A stretch of 64,000 nucleotides of DNA from Curtobacterium luteum. Its GTDB lineage: Bacteria; Actinomycetota; Actinomycetes; Actinomycetales; Microbacteriaceae. Below are positions 63,998 through 64,000 of this stretch, in pieces (positions within the stretch are counted from its first letter, which is position 1; each line of letters starts with the position of its first letter). Below the pieces are notes generated by a model. That model saw only the letters and a list, made by a program, of their open reading frames with translations, had not been told where the DNA came from and did no database searches. The position numbers and the translations under genes are program-made. The stretch spans positions 645,018-709,017 of the forward strand of contig NZ_BMOI01000001.1 in NCBI RefSeq assembly GCF_014646995.1. The letters run 5' to 3'.

Positions 63998-64000
63998 ATG
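63998..64000 (+). CDS. Start codon of a gene running off the right edge
   Basis: The window ends in ATG preceded by GAGAGGAG (63979-63986) at suitable distance. The gene is divergent from the iron-controlled heme oxygenase, so a heme- or iron-uptake function is a guess from context only; none of the protein is visible. Confidence 0.4.

Overview
The window is about 64 kb of very GC-rich chromosome. Gene content and order (sigA next to a MurT/GatD pair, sepH, DUF3000, DUF3159, DUF3710, DUF4191 and DUF4193 proteins, parC/parE, polyphosphate glucokinase, GlnR-type nitrogen control) point to an actinobacterium of the family Microbacteriaceae, plausibly Curtobacterium or a near relative. I see no tRNA, no IS element, no prophage and no CRISPR array. 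It looks like core chromosome, broken up by unusually repeat-rich intergenic spaces.

Layout. 0-5 kb: zapE (partial), sulfurtransferase, SufE, a frameshifted alpha/beta hydrolase, DUF3000 and a ribonuclease D-like protein. 5-8.4 kb: a thiolase plus FadB-type beta-oxidation pair. 8.5-16 kb (minus strand): dut, DUF3710, DUF3159, aconitase and dxs. 16-19.5 kb: DUF3093, DUF4193, sepH and a phosphodiesterase-like enzyme. 19.5-25 kb: topoisomerase IV subunits parC and parE tail to tail around a repeat cluster, then a small zinc-ribbon protein. 25-28.4 kb: a MurT/GatD-like pair and the primary sigma factor. 28.5-36 kb: an MFS carrier, a PAC2 protein, leucyl aminopeptidase, lpdA and sucB. 36-40 kb: a kinase-like membrane protein, DUF4191, an RDD protein and glnA. 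40-44.6 kb: an exopolysaccharide operon (processive glycosyltransferase, anchored GH26, UDP-sugar dehydrogenase with a frameshift). 45-50 kb: glnE, a second glutamine synthetase and a SPOR-like miniprotein. 50.5-52.7 kb: map, ppgK and RNase P RNA. 53-64 kb: a degenerate zinc-ribbon/Nif3 pair, an unknown protein, a small hydrolase, an AraC regulator, an RsbV/RsbW pair, an efflux carrier, ppc, and an iron-controlled heme oxygenase divergent from a gene that begins at the window edge.

How it fits together. Central metabolism (acnA, sucB, lpdA, ppc, beta-oxidation) and nitrogen assimilation (glnA, glnE, glnA2) dominate. glnA has a textbook four-element GlnR box, and two two-element sites of the same design sit in front of the exopolysaccharide operon, hinting at nitrogen-linked polysaccharide synthesis. 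Many genes start 6-7 nt after a TANNNT hexamer with no leader, so leaderless transcription is common here.

The most interesting item is the MurT/GatD pair. The GatD-like protein has lost both the catalytic Cys and His of the glutaminase. The MurT-like protein contains no cysteine at all, so it lacks the usual Cys4 zinc ribbon, yet it keeps its Mur-ligase ATP-binding and acidic motifs. Microbacteriaceae build type B peptidoglycan, in which the D-Glu alpha-carboxyl carries the cross-bridge instead of an amide. The pair is therefore a candidate for a repurposed ligase attaching the bridge amino acid.
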